DNA from: Tretioscincus oriximinensis
Taxonomy: Eukaryota > Chordata > Lepidosauria > Squamata > Gymnophthalmidae
DNA length: 64,000 bases
Reading direction: 5' to 3'
Assembly: GCA_022410635.1 (NCBI GenBank)
Contig: JAJVDF010000257.1
Span: 1,425,992 to 1,489,991, forward strand
The notes beneath the pieces were generated by a model. It was not told where the DNA came from and searched no databases. It was given only the letters and a program-made list of their open reading frames with translations. Below are positions 37,071 through 48,345 of this stretch, in pieces. Numbering within the stretch: position 1 is the stretch's first letter; each line of letters begins with the position of its first letter. The translations under genes and the position numbers were made by a program.

Positions 37071-37765
37071 TGCAACCAGTTAGATTAGCCTGTCTTTGTC
37101 TGGAAGAACAAGCAAAGCTTTTGCGTAAGACATCTTGGCTGACCAAACTTTCAGACAATACATGCCAGCTGGGATTGACTTTATATACCCTGGGATCATT
37201 TGGANCAAAGCCAGGGAAGTGTTCGAACAATGAACTGTGGACATAGAAGCTCAGAATGTCTTAACATCAACCTCACAGTCTAGATCTATCCTTTACTTTG
37301 GGGCTTCTAAATCATGCTATCTTGCTTTTACTATGCCCCGTACCTATGAACAACTTTTACAAAAGCTAGATCTGACCAACTAGATAATGAAACATGGGTG
37401 TTACCAGAATATTGCTATTTATAATAGACTCTGTATGTTCACTGATTGTCACAAGGAGTTGACAAATTTGTTCCAACCCAAGTGGCCACTTTTATAATGA
37501 AAGCCACCGGAGTGCACGCCTCTTTTAAAGACTGAATCAAGGATTATTTTTAAGATGATAATTTGATCAGACTTTTACAATATATTTAGTATTTTATGAA
37601 CTTAATCCTATTTTGTATTGCATTTTTATACATTTTATGTCCCTCTTGGATTTGTATCTGCTTGCACTTTACTATTGATATGGTCTCAAGAGTAACCAAT
37701 TTATTGAATTTACTTTTATCAGAGAATCAAGTATATAATTAAAAGGAAATTGAAGGAAGCCTTAT
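37071..37765 (+). mobile_element. R4/Dong-like LINE 3' end, second copy
   Basis: Shares CTGGAAGAACAAGCA with 28930 and translates near 37475-37530 to VATFIMKATGVHASFKD then a stop, parallel to VALFISKAARIRATL of the first copy. Its 3' UTR has the same GATATGGTC...TTTATTGAATT end. Confidence 0.5.
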
Positions 37766-38714
37766 GAATTCATTGGATTTTTCTTTCTTTTTCTCCAGCC
37801 TCAATGCCCATCAAGGCCAGGCCATGCTGAATATGGATTTAGAATTTTGTAGAGAGCTGTCACAAGTATAGATTTTAATCTCCAGAAAAATNTCTCACAG
37901 CATTGTTAGTGACCTGTCTGCCCATACCCAGCTTCTTCTCATCATTCTGGCAACTATCTGGCTGTGTGAAGATAAATGGGAGAGGCGCAGGACTGGGAGA
38001 GCTCTGATCCCCAAAGATCCACGAAATCAGGAGTTTCTTGGGGCTTTTCTGGAATGGCAGGAGGACCACTGAATCTGGGGTAATTCTGGGTAATTTGGAG
38101 TAATTAGAAGGCAGCAGGATAGTCACAATTGAAAATTGTTGTTGCACAGATAAACAAATCAAAATAGCCCTAATAATCAAACATCAAGCAATTTGAGTTT
38201 CTTTAGAAGATTCCTAAAGTTGGCTGAAATAGTAAATGCAGTCCTATAACCTATCATTCGATTTGAGATCATTTTAAAGCAAACATGTTTTTCCCTTAAA
38301 AGAATCATATCTAAAATTTATGAGCTTATGATGGATAGTAAAAACCTGTGTCAATTTTAAAAACACTGTGGGAATTGGATTTAATAATATATCCAATCAA
38401 AAGTGGAAATTTACATAAAACATTTTTGTTTAATTGCTACCTCACCCTGAAAAGGTTAGCCAGAATAACTAACACATATAATCCTAGGTACTGGAGGGCT
38501 TGTCAGAACAAACCATCTATAAGCATAAGCGGTGGAACTGATGAGTGATGAAATGTTTTTGGAATAAAATACAAAGAGTAGTAGACAAAATAATAAATGT
38601 TACATATCATTGCTCATATGTCTATCACAATATTTCTCACCTCTAAATTTGTAAAGAGGAGCACAATTTTGCATGATCTAACACTTTAGCAAGAAATTGA
38701 ATAGAGAAAAAGTG
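37766..38714. other. Intron DNA, nothing recognised
   Basis: AT-rich unique-looking sequence. The minus-strand open frame at 37875-38180 has no recognisable domain. Confidence 0.4.
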
Positions 38715-39150
38715 ATTAGAAAAAAATGTTTTCTCTATCACACAANACAAGGACCAGAGGGCACTCCTTAAAACTGTTGCGTAGAAAAGTGAGAACAGAC
38801 AAAGGAAAGTATTTTTTCACCCAGAGGGTCATCGGCCTGTGGAATTTACTTCCTGAAGAGGCAGTGGTAGCTAACAGCTTGGATAGTTTCAAGACAGGAC
38901 TAGACAGNTTTATGGACACCAAGGGTATAAATGGGTACTAGGATGAATGTCTGGGTGTTGCCTCCGGGATGGAGCAGCAGGCAGGACTCTTGAAATACCA
39001 TTTGCAGGGAGTCATGAACAGGTGCATATTTTGCTTTCCTCTGTTCAGACTGCCCAGGTGCATCTGGTGGGCCTCTGTGTGACACAGAATGCTGGACTAG
39101 ATGGATTGCGNCCCAATGCAGTATGGCTCTTCTTACGTTCTTATTCATTT
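38715..39150 (+). mobile_element. CR1-type LINE 3' end
   Basis: Translates to FSLSHxTRTRGHSLKLLRRK and FKTGLDxFMDTKGINGY, then the non-coding CTGGACTAGATGGATTG block and TTCTTACGTTCTTATTC tail. The best-preserved 3' end in the window. Confidence 0.88.
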
Positions 39151-40734
39151 TTAATTAGGAACAAATGGCATAATAAAATTTGGAAACGCATGACAAATGA
39201 GTATCTATCTGAAATTCAAGTTAAAATGAAGCTTCATGAAGAATTAACTAATTCTTCAGATATAGGAACAATGTATAGATATATTTGTGACAAAAGCTAG
39301 TATTAGTCTACAAAAAATCCCTTTCGAATGAAATGGTTGAAATTGTTAGACAACGTAAACACGCCTATTTACTGCTTATTTTTTCTCTCTCTATTAACTG
39401 TAGTAATATATTTGACATATATATATTTAACATATATATACTATTTAACATATATTCTTTTAAAAATGCAATTTTATTCTGCTCTNATACCAAAACTCAG
39501 ATTATGTTCATTTATATAGGGCAACTGAGGTTGCAGGAGGCCAAAAGAAATAAAACCTAGAACTTCCCTGTGGAACTAGAGGGAACGATCCCTCTGACGA
39601 TCTTAAACAACTTTGGCATCACTGATGTGCATGTGTTTCCTCTAAATACTGTTCAGAGGAAATGGATCACTAATTGCAGCAACATTAGCCTTCGAATCAT
39701 GATAGATAGATCTACAGGCAAAATAGCAGAGTCTACTGGGAACTGATTATATGTTTGGTTTAGCATCTCTCACAGATAGAGATATATAAACCACAGGCAT
39801 ATGTATGGTACATAATGTTAACAGTGTGATCAATTTTATGTCCTCAATGTCATTAGTTTTGTGTAGGCCTTTTTTGTTCTTTGGCTTTGATCTATCAATT
39901 ATTGACGTTCTGAGGCTGCAAAGAGACAAATCACAAGTCTCTGATGCATTGGTTTAATCTGCATTCAAAGACACGGTATCCTGCTCATGCACTACACTGA
40001 TGATTGGAATACAAATACTGTAGGTAGAACAGGCAGAAAACTTCAGTATAAAGTTGACATATAGCAGATAGGGTTTTGCAGAGATGATTGAAGGAATTTT
40101 TGAAATACTATATAAAGTACTATCTTAATGCATTGCAAGGAAAATGGTAGGCCTGTTAAGTGAAAGAGAGAGCAGAAACGTTTCCATCTATGGTTTGGTG
40201 CAGATTAAAATAATGATTTTATAGTGTTTGCTACACCCTGGCAATCATATATTTGGTTACAGTGGTCTTCTATAGATCTATGTAAGAGACAGCAAGCTTA
40301 AATGAAGTTGGAATCTGTACCACTACATCTGAATATTTGGATACAATATTGATTAACAGACAGCAGATGAAACAAACAACGAAACATGAAGAAAATTGAT
40401 TCTCAGATATTGAAAGATATGGCATATGATATGTATAAAGGAATGCATAATCTCTATGGGTGAGCGTGTACAAGGGATTAAGTTGCGTTTGTGAAGGATA
40501 TGTTTGAAACAATCAATTGGAGTGTATGATTGTAATTGCAATGCACTGGATACATGGTTTAAGAAGTAATTTTTAAAAAAGTAAAATAAAGAAGGGCTTT
40601 AAATAGAAATAGAAAATAAATGCTGTTTGCATTTGGAATAAAGATAGGAACTAGGAAAACCAGTGAAGTCATCCTATAGTAGAATTAAAACATATTACAA
40701 GAACTCAATCAAGTTTTCATGCTCATTTGCATTT
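39151..40734. other. Intron DNA, nothing recognised
   Basis: AT-rich with TA-rich stretches near 39415-39450. No repeat ends seen. Confidence 0.4.
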
Positions 40735-41165
40735 GGCTCAGATATAAGAACTACGGAACATTCTCCCCCTTGAGTTACGTCAATCACCATCTCCATATGC
40801 ATTGAGAAAAAGCTGAGGACACACTTCTTTATCCTGGGCTTTGGCTGAAAACACTGCTCTCCCTTTCCTAGATATTCCAGCAAAAGGGCTAGCAGCACTT
40901 TGAGATTAGAGAAAAGTGGGTGGCATAAGCTTTCGTAGATAAGAAGTAGACTTGTCTACGAAAGCTTATGCCACCCACTTTTCTCAAGTTAGTCTCAAAG
41001 TGCTGCTAGCCCTTTTGCTGGACTTTCTCCTAGACTAACACAGCTATTTCTCTGAAATTTCCTAGATATTGTTGTTTTAATATGTTAATTTGGTTCTTAA
41101 TGTTAACTGCCCTCAGATCTTTGGGTAGAGGGCAGTAAAAAAATCCAAATAAACAAATAAAATAA
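40735..41165 (+). mobile_element. L2-like LINE 3' end interrupted by a Penelope-like insertion
   Basis: Left part carries GAGGACACACTTCTTTATCC and GGGCTTTGGCTGAA; right part CTGCCCTCAGATCTTTGGGT and (AAATA)n. The two halves rejoin exactly when 40877-41057 and one copy of the target are removed. Confidence 0.7.
40877..41057 (+). mobile_element. Penelope-like palindromic insertion, copy B
   Basis: Same family as 8564-8777. The left arm is inverted relative to the right arm, each carrying GCAGCACTTTGAGAYTA, TCTACGAAAGCTTATGCC and a tail GCTATTTCTCTGAAA. The 13-bp target TTTCCTAGATATT is at 40864-40876 and 41058-41070. The CTGA strand of the hammerhead-like motif is missing here (GATAAGAAGTAG instead). 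Confidence 0.6.
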
Positions 41166-41894
41166 ATAGGTCCATCATGAGAGAATCTTCTCTTCAACTC
41201 ATTTGTTATTACGGAAGGAGACTGTTTGTAGCATGGTATAATAGAAAAAAATATGTGCCTTTGGGGTGAAGCAGGCACAAAATGATGACAGTACACGTAG
41301 CTTGTCAAACTCCAAAGGATTCAATTGCTGAATATGAGAAGCAATGTGAAGCTGTTTATCATGCAGTTAAATCCATGGCAAATAATCAAACTGTTTATTC
41401 CCAGATTCCACATGTGAACAAAATAAAGTTGAGAAGGAAGTACAAGTGTTTGATGAGTACTGTCTTATTCAGGATATCCCTCCCCCAGCCCATTTTCCTC
41501 ATTTCAGGAACAGACAATTTTAGTCATAGATAAAATCCTGAAGACAAGAGGGAGAACAAATTAAGGTTTCCTTTNAGCATATCTGTAAGGCAAATGAGCA
41601 GCCCCACAAAACCTGTATTTCAACAGCTATGTTGCTTGACACAATTCCCTTTGGTAAGGAAGCAGCCATTAAAATTAATGTGTACTAGCCATTAGCCTAT
41701 TGCACTCTTGTACTATAAAATAAATTTAACATTCTGACTATTCTATCATTTTCTTCACATATCCTTATAAATAGGACTTATTCTGAATTAAGAGCCGAGC
41801 CCCTGAATCTTTCACATCACTTCAGCATTATAATGCAAAGTATGCCGTGCCACAGGTAACCATTTCTGAGTAGACCTAACTATAAATGCATACA

Positions 41895-42215
41895 AATAAG
41901 AACATAAGAACATAAGAAGAGCCATACTGGATCAGGCACAGCCCATCAAGTCCAGCATTCACACACAGGCCCACCAGATGCACCTGGGCAGTCTGAACAG
42001 AGGAAGCAAAATATGCTCCTGTTCATGACTCCCTGCAAATGGTATCTCAGGAGTGCTGCCTGTTGCTCCATCCCAGAGTCAACATCCAGACATCCATCCT
42101 AGGATCCATTTATACCCTTGTTGTCCATAAACCTGTCTAGTCCTGTCTTGAAACTATCCAAGCTGTTAGCTACCACTACCTCTTCAGGAAGTAAATTCCA
42201 CAGGCTGATGACCCA
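41895..42215 (-). mobile_element. CR1-type LINE 3' end
   Basis: AATAAGAACATAAGAACATA tail units, then the standard blocks up to CACAGGCTGATGACCC. Confidence 0.82.
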
Positions 42216-42667
42216 ATGTGAATGCAACTTCTAGGCTCTTCACTTATTGATTTTTTAAAAATAGCTACATAAAAATATATTATCTCGAGGTTCAGAGAAT
42301 AACATTTTAAGTAGGATCATCTGCATTTTTCACTAATGATTACACAATCTGACATTCCTGTGGGTGTAACCAATTACAGACAATGTTGTTCCACAGGTAT
42401 TCTAATTCCAAATCCCAGAAATAAGAAACTGACCTGATAAAATCAATGAGACCATGGCTTTAAATGTTAATTCAAACAATGCAATTTTTTTTGTTGCATC
42501 TTTACTTTCAATAGGTAAAAATTATGTCTCCAAATTCCAAGCTTAAACAAAATTCACGCACTGAAATGNGCAATATCAGCCCTTGAAAATAGGAGAGAAA
42601 TGGATCATGTAACTGCTGTAAAAGTGACTGTGGCCTCNTATAGACTGTTGCGTTTTGTTGCTCAATA

Positions 42668-42741
42668 CTGCTCAAAACAATTAAGGGAACACTTTGACAT
42701 AACAGTGTAACACTATGTGTTCCCTTAATTGTTTTGAGCAG
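42668..42741. mobile_element. Mariner-type MITE, complete
   Basis: 74 bp between TA dinucleotides. Perfect 25-bp inverted arms beginning CTGCTCAAAACAATTAAGGG and ending in GAGCAG. Confidence 0.88.
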
Positions 42742-44053
42742 TATATTTGCAATGCAATAAAGGAATTACCAGTATACTTTCTTTTCTGGATGTCAACATC
42801 CATAAAGAGACCACCTTTCTTTCCTATGTGATTGCCTCCATTTCCCATGAAACCCTGCTGAAATTTCTTGCTTGTGATTGGATGATCTGTATTCAAGGTT
42901 GCATTCTGGTGCCCTGTGCAGACTATTTCCTCCCCCCTTTTCAGAAACATCCAATTTATATTTATATTTTTAACTTCTGGGCGGGTACTTTCAGGAGCTG
43001 GCCCTGGTTGCCAGAGCCTCCTAGTTGCGTTGCCATTTTTAAAAAGTATTTAAAAAGAACAAACAAACACCAAATCTATTTTTTTTACTGTGGGATGGGT
43101 GCACCCCCCCCCCCCCCATTCTGGTCTAGTGAAGCTACACTAGTTTCTCTCCCTTGAACGCTTTCCATTCTTGAAGAACTGAACTCCACAAGCATTCAGG
43201 ACTGAATGTGGTTTAAAAGCACATTTGTGACTGCAATTGAAAATAGTCTACAGCTAACATAGGTAAAATTCAATAACTCTTGGAAAATCTGAAACTTATA
43301 ATTTAGAAGCAAGCATAATAGATGCAATTCTTTTCAAAAAACCTACACATATCAAGAAAGAAAGAGTTAATTTGTTCTTGAAAAGTCAACAGTATGTGAG
43401 CATATATGAATGTTTGACTGCAGGAGGCTTCAAAGGGGTGATCTGCCTGAGTTAATTGCCATGTGAAATCAGCAAGCTTAAAAAGAAATGAGCACTTGCC
43501 AAAAATTGTTTTACTTTAAAGCTATCAATCAAGCTAATGAGATATCCTGCCTCTTGAATTAACCCAAAATTAAAAACAAAGGATGAGTAATTTGCAAGGT
43601 GTTCTAAAACAAGCAGTAAAACATAGTAAAAATCCCATATTGGGGTAAATTTCCACCCCATATGTGTGGGATTTTTCTGCCTGAAGGCTAATCCACCTAT
43701 CCTAAAAAACTATTTTTGTATGATTTAGTCCCAGGAATTCCTTAACAATGTTATAAAGCTATATGATTGTAGGATTAAAAACCACTGAATAGGAAGGGTA
43801 GCAAAAGAAGTTAACTAAAGGTACTTGTTCTTGGATACATGTCCACTTTGTGGTCAAAAGGAGTTGCCATTTAATAGGAAGCAATAGGCAGCATGAAATA
43901 ACTCAAAGGAAGTAATTTCAATGAACTGATCTCTGTCTATAAATTAACAGGATCATAAAACTATCCTAAGGTTTGCGTGATGACAGTATTACCTATAAAG
44001 GAATTATTTCTCACTATTCAGCATAGATTTTATGTTTCTGTTTGTGCTTTAAT
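42742..44053. other. Intron DNA with C homopolymer
   Basis: A run of Cs near 43104-43118. The open frame at 42747-43157 has no reliable domain and is judged spurious. Confidence 0.4.
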
Positions 44054-44252
44054 TAGGCTGACCAGATGACCCCTTTGCTGAGGGGGGGGGGTGAAAACCC
44101 ATTTTTGGGGTGCCTCCCAGTTTTTTCTGAGGAAAGATAAATTAAAAAAAATCTTTTTTTGAAAAAAAAATTCCTCAGAAAAAACTGGGAGGCACCCCAA
44201 AACTCGGTTTTCAACCCCCCCCCCAAAAAAAAGGGGTCATCTGGTCAGCCTA
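44054..44252. mobile_element. hAT-like palindromic MITE
   Basis: 199 bp. TAGGCTGACCAGATGACCCC at the left is the exact inverse of the right end, and the arms pair almost to the middle. Target GCTTTAAT (44046-44053) versus CCTTTAAT (44253-44260), 7 of 8. Confidence 0.82.
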
Positions 44253-45231
44253 CCTTTAATACCCAGAATTATTGTTGCACCATGTACTCTTTTTATCATT
44301 TATTTTTTAACATTCCAGGAGAGTGGGAGATAATATTCCATACACAAGTATTTTCATCTCAAAATTTTGTTAGTTTGCTAGAAAACCCTTGAATTTCAGC
44401 TTTGCAAAATTAAATCAGTGAGAAAAAATGTTGATTAGGGAATTCAAGATTGAAAGCTGCAAAAAAGAAACACTGTAAAAATACCCTGCTTGCTCCTAAA
44501 TCCTCTCACAGTCCCAAGAATTATTGTAAAATAGATGCAACTTTTAAATGACAGAAGAAAGCGGAGTGGCAGTTTAGAAAATGACACAACAACTTACAAG
44601 TCTCAACTTTCATTTTAAAGCACAAAATAACATGAAACTTGAAAATAGTTGATGAATTGTGGCTACACAATTCCATAGTCACAGATGCTCAAAACCTAAA
44701 TTAAACCACCAATAATGTAGTGCCCAGAGGCACCTGGGCAGTCTGAACAAATAGTATTTCAGGAGTCCTGTCTGTTGCTCCATCCGGAGGTAACATCCAG
44801 AAATCCATCCTAGTACCCATTTATACCCTTGGTGTCCATAAACCTGTCTAGTCCTGTCTTGAAACTATCCAAGCTGTTAGCTACCACTACCTCTTCAGGA
44901 AGTAAATTCCACCAGCCGATGATCCTCTGGGTGAAAAAATACTTTCCTTTGTTCCCACTTTTCTACCCATCTGTTTTAAGGCGTGCCCCCTGGTCCTAGT
45001 GTTGTATGATAGAGAAAACATTTTTTCTCTATTCACCCTGTCCATCCTATGCATGATTTTGTATACTTCAAACAGATCACCTCTCAAATGTCGCTTTTCG
45101 AGGCTGAAGAGGCCCAGACATTGCAGCCTGACTTCTTAAGGGCGGTGTTCCAGATCCTTGATCATTCTTGTTGCCCTTTTCTGCACCTTCTTTAGTTCCA
45201 CAACATCCCTCTTGAGATGTGGTGACCAGAA

Positions 45232-45795
45232 TTAAACACAATATTCCAAATGTGGCCTCACCACAGATTTATAAAGAGGCAAAACAACATTTGCTGACTT
45301 GTTTTCGATGCCTTTCCAAATTATCCCCAACATGGAATTTGCCATTTTTGCTGCTGCTGCACACTGGGTTGACATTTTCATTGAATTGTTCACCAATACC
45401 CCAAGATCCTTTTCTTGCTCGGTTACAGAAAGCTTGGTTCCCATCAGGTAGTAGGAGTTGGGGTTCTTTGTCCCAATGTGCATGACCTTGCACTTGCTTA
45501 AATTGAAGTGCATTTGCCACTTTGATGCCCCCTCACCCAATTTTAATAGATTACTCTGGAGTGCCTTACAATCATTCTCAGTTTTCACTGCCCTGAACAG
45601 TTTAGTGTCATCAGCGAACTTGGTTACTTTACTATTTATCTCAGCATCCAGATCGTTTATAAATATATTGAAAAGCAAAGGTCCCAGTACAGACCCCTGG
45701 GGTACCCCACTTCTTACCTCTCTCCACTCTGAGAACTGTCCATTTATTACAACNCTCTGTTTTCTATCTTTTAGCCNGTTTCCAATCCAGGACAA
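45232..45795 (-). pseudogene. CR1 ORF2 reverse transcriptase, C-terminal part
   Basis: 187 codons with REVRSGVPQGSVLGPLLFNI, the catalytic KFADDTKLF, KWQMHFNLSKCKVMHIG and thumb region SMKMSTQCAAAAKMANSMLG, ending VVRPHLEYC. Motifs are intact but the frame is separated from the N-terminal part. Two codons are ambiguous. Confidence 0.9.
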
Positions 45796-45806
45796 AGTCT
45801 GTCCTC

Positions 45807-46424
45807 TTATACGATGAGCCTTTGATGAGGGACTTTATGAAAAGCCTTCTGAAAATCTTGATAGACAATAGCAACTGGATCCCCTTTATCTACATGTTTG
45901 TTAACACTCTCAAAGAATTCTAGCAAGTTAGTAAGACGTGATTTACCTTTGCAGAAGCCATGCTGAGTTTCATTCAGCAATCCGTGCTTCTCCATGAGTT
46001 TAGTAATTTTGTCCTTAATTATGGTTTCCAACACTTTACCTGGAACTGATGTTAAACTGACAGGTCTATAATTTCCAGGATCACCCCAGGATCCTTTTTT
46101 GAAGAATGGTGTTACGTTAGCTACCCTCCAATCTACTGGTACTATACCTGATCTTAAGGAAAGATTAAATATTTTGGTTAGAAGTTCAGCAATTTCGCAT
46201 TTGAGTTCTTTAAGAATTCTTGGGTGAATGCCGTCTGGCCCTGGGGATTTATTAATGTTCAGCTTATTAAGGCTAGCAAGGACCTCCTCCCTTGTTATCT
46301 CTATCCAGTTTAATTCATCTGGTGTTCTTTCTGAGAAAACTAAATCTGTTGTGGGTAAATTCCCTCTGTCTTCTTCAATGAAAACTGAAGCAAAAAATTC
46401 ATTTAAGCTCTCTGCAAACTCCAC
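45807..46424 (-). pseudogene. CR1 ORF2 reverse transcriptase, N-terminal part
   Basis: 205 codons with SPGPDGIHPRILKEL (RT block 0/1), FFKKGSWGDPGNYRPVSLTS (block 2), KHGLLNETQHGFCKGKS and VAIVYQDFQKAFHKVPH (block containing the first catalytic Asp). It stops before block 4, which continues in a second frame at 45232-45795. Confidence 0.88.
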
Positions 46425-47680
46425 GTCCTCCTTGATTATGCCCTTTTGTCCATTGCTATCTAGTGATTCAACTGCTTTCCTGGTAGGATTCTTATTTCTG
46501 ATGTATTCGAAAAATCCTTATTATTTCTTTTAATATTCTTTGCAATGTGCTCTTCAAAGTTTTTGTTCGCATTCCTGACTACCAGCTTTCATTTGGTTTG
46601 CCACAGATTGTGCTCCTCTCTGTCCTCCTCACTAGGATAAGCTAACTGATTTTAAATGAGTTTCTCTTCATTCTAATACCTTCCCTTACTCCAGAGGTAA
46701 GCCATACGGGTATCTTCTTGGACTTGGCGGAATCCTTTCTTCTCTTGGGAATGCATTTTATTTGCGCTTCCAATATTGTATTTGCAAACAATTTCCATTT
46801 TTTGAAGGGACTGGACTTTTCTCACTTTCCCTTTTAATTTTCTTTTTACCATTTTCCTCATTTTGGAAAAATTTATTTTGTGAAAGTTGAAGGTTTCTGT
46901 GTTAGAACTGCTTAACAATTTTCTATCCATGTTCAAGTTGAAAGTTATTGTATTGTGGTCGCTGTTTCCTATGGGACCAGTTACAGTTACATCTTGTATC
47001 AGATCCTGTTCATTANTTAGGACTAAATCCAGGACTCCCTTGCCCCTGGTTGTTCTAAAACCACCTGCTCTAGGAAGCAATTAGTTAGCATGTCTAAGAA
47101 TTTTATTTCTTTTTCATAAGTTGAACAAGAGTTTGGCCAATCAATATGTGGGTAGTTGAAGTCTCCCATTATTACTACCCTTCCCTTTTTGGAAGCTTCA
47201 ATGACCTCATGTTCCAAATGAGTANCACTTTCAGGTATTTGGTTAGGAGGTCAGTAGCATACTCCCAATATTAGACTTGTTTTCTGACCTGATAATGTTA
47301 TCCATTTGCTATCTTTTCTGTATAGTTTGTAACCTGGAATTACTGTATCCCATTGGTTTCCTTCTGTCCACCAGTTTCAGTTATGCCAATAATATTGANA
47401 TTATTGTCATTCAGTAAGCATTCCAAATTCCCTATTTTTGCTCGGAGGTGTCTGGCATTTGCATACAGACATTTATATGCCCTTCTCCGATGCAGGTTTG
47501 GTCCCATATATTTGTGAGAAACCACAGTTTGCTCATTACAGCTTTTTACTTGAATACTACATCTGGGTTCCCCCTCCAATACTGTATTATCTGCATAATT
47601 CTGTNCCTCAGCAATTGCATTTACATTTACAATATCTTGAACCAGATGTTGCCCACCTCCTGTCGACTTTCCCCCAGATA

Positions 47681-48067
47681 TCAGCTTAAAAGCTGCTCTG
47701 CAACCTTTTTAATATTAAGCACCAGCAGTCTGGTTCCATCTTGGTTCAAGTGCAACCCATCCCTTTTGTACAGGTATGGCCTGTCCCAAAATGTCCCCCA
47801 GTTCCTGACAAATCTAAATCCTTCCTCATGACACCACAGCCTCATCCACACATTGAAGCTTTTAATTTCTGCCTGTCTCGGGGGTCCTGCGTGTGGAACA
47901 GGTGGCATTTCAGAAAATGCTACCTTGGAGGTCCTGGATTTCAATCTTCTACTTAGCAACCTAAATTTGGCTTCCAGGACTTCCCGCTTGGCTCTCCCAA
48001 TGTCGTTGGTACCAACATGTATCTCAACACCTGGCTCCACCCCAGCACTGTAGCGTGATGTCCACAA
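47681..48067 (-). pseudogene. CR1 ORF1 esterase domain fragment
   Basis: The C-terminal half of an SGNH/GDSL-type esterase as found in CR1 ORF1 proteins. It has HVGTNDIGR (the block carrying the conserved Asn-Asp) and RDGLHLNQDGTRLL (the block carrying catalytic Asp and His). The N-terminal block sits in another frame upstream, where GDS of the usual VVGDS is GNS. The esterase would be dead both from the frame break and from that change. Confidence 0.8.
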
Positions 48068-48345
48068 CCTTAGCAGCCGGCATGCAAGTTACCATGCGGT
48101 CAGCAAGCCTATCACACACCCTTCTCTCTATATGCCTAATAATCGAATTGCCCACTACTCTCACCACCTGTGCAGAGTGCAAGAGGATACCACACATCTT
48201 TTAAGGAAGGGGTCCCCACTGAGCGAAGCTGTCCCTCTTCCTCGGTCGGATGTCCTCTCTACCTGAGACCCCCATTCTCCAAGGCAGCTGGAGGGCTGCA
48301 CTCCTGGGAGTGGGATGCTCCTACTGCATCCCTGGAAGTCTCATT

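Larger units (their letters stand above)
44720..48345 (-). mobile_element. CR1 LINE, 3.6-kb remnant of ORF1 and ORF2
   Basis: Reading 5' to 3' on the minus strand: an ORF1 SGNH-esterase segment with VVGNSIIRHIE near 48125-48160 and, after a frameshift, HVGTNDIGR and RDGLHLNQDGTRLL (47681-48067). ORF2 then shows endonuclease CLYANARHLRAKI...IIGITET (47340-47579), VVIMGDFNYPHIDW (47023-47217) and GNSDHNTI (about 46960-46975). The reverse transcriptase has SPGPDGIHPRIL, NYRPVSLTS and YQDFQKAF (45807-46424), then GVPQGSVLGPLLF, FADDTKLF and VRPHLEYC (45232-45795). The 3' segment ends at about 44720 without the 8-bp tail. At least four frame breaks make it inactive; ambiguous bases at 45754, 45777, 47016, 47225 and 47399. 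Confidence 0.92.

Noticed and set aside
41282..41533. 83-codon frame beginning MMTVHVACQTPKD
   Set aside because: No domain, no second copy and no splice-site support on either side. It is not ELMO1 and is on the opposite strand.
42747..43157. Open frame with SFLDVNIHKETTF, reminiscent of a reverse transcriptase block
   Set aside because: Only about six residues fit and the rest includes a poly-proline run from a C homopolymer; no other motif nearby.
45219..45485. Plus-strand frames across the CR1 element
   Set aside because: Shadows of the minus-strand reverse transcriptase.
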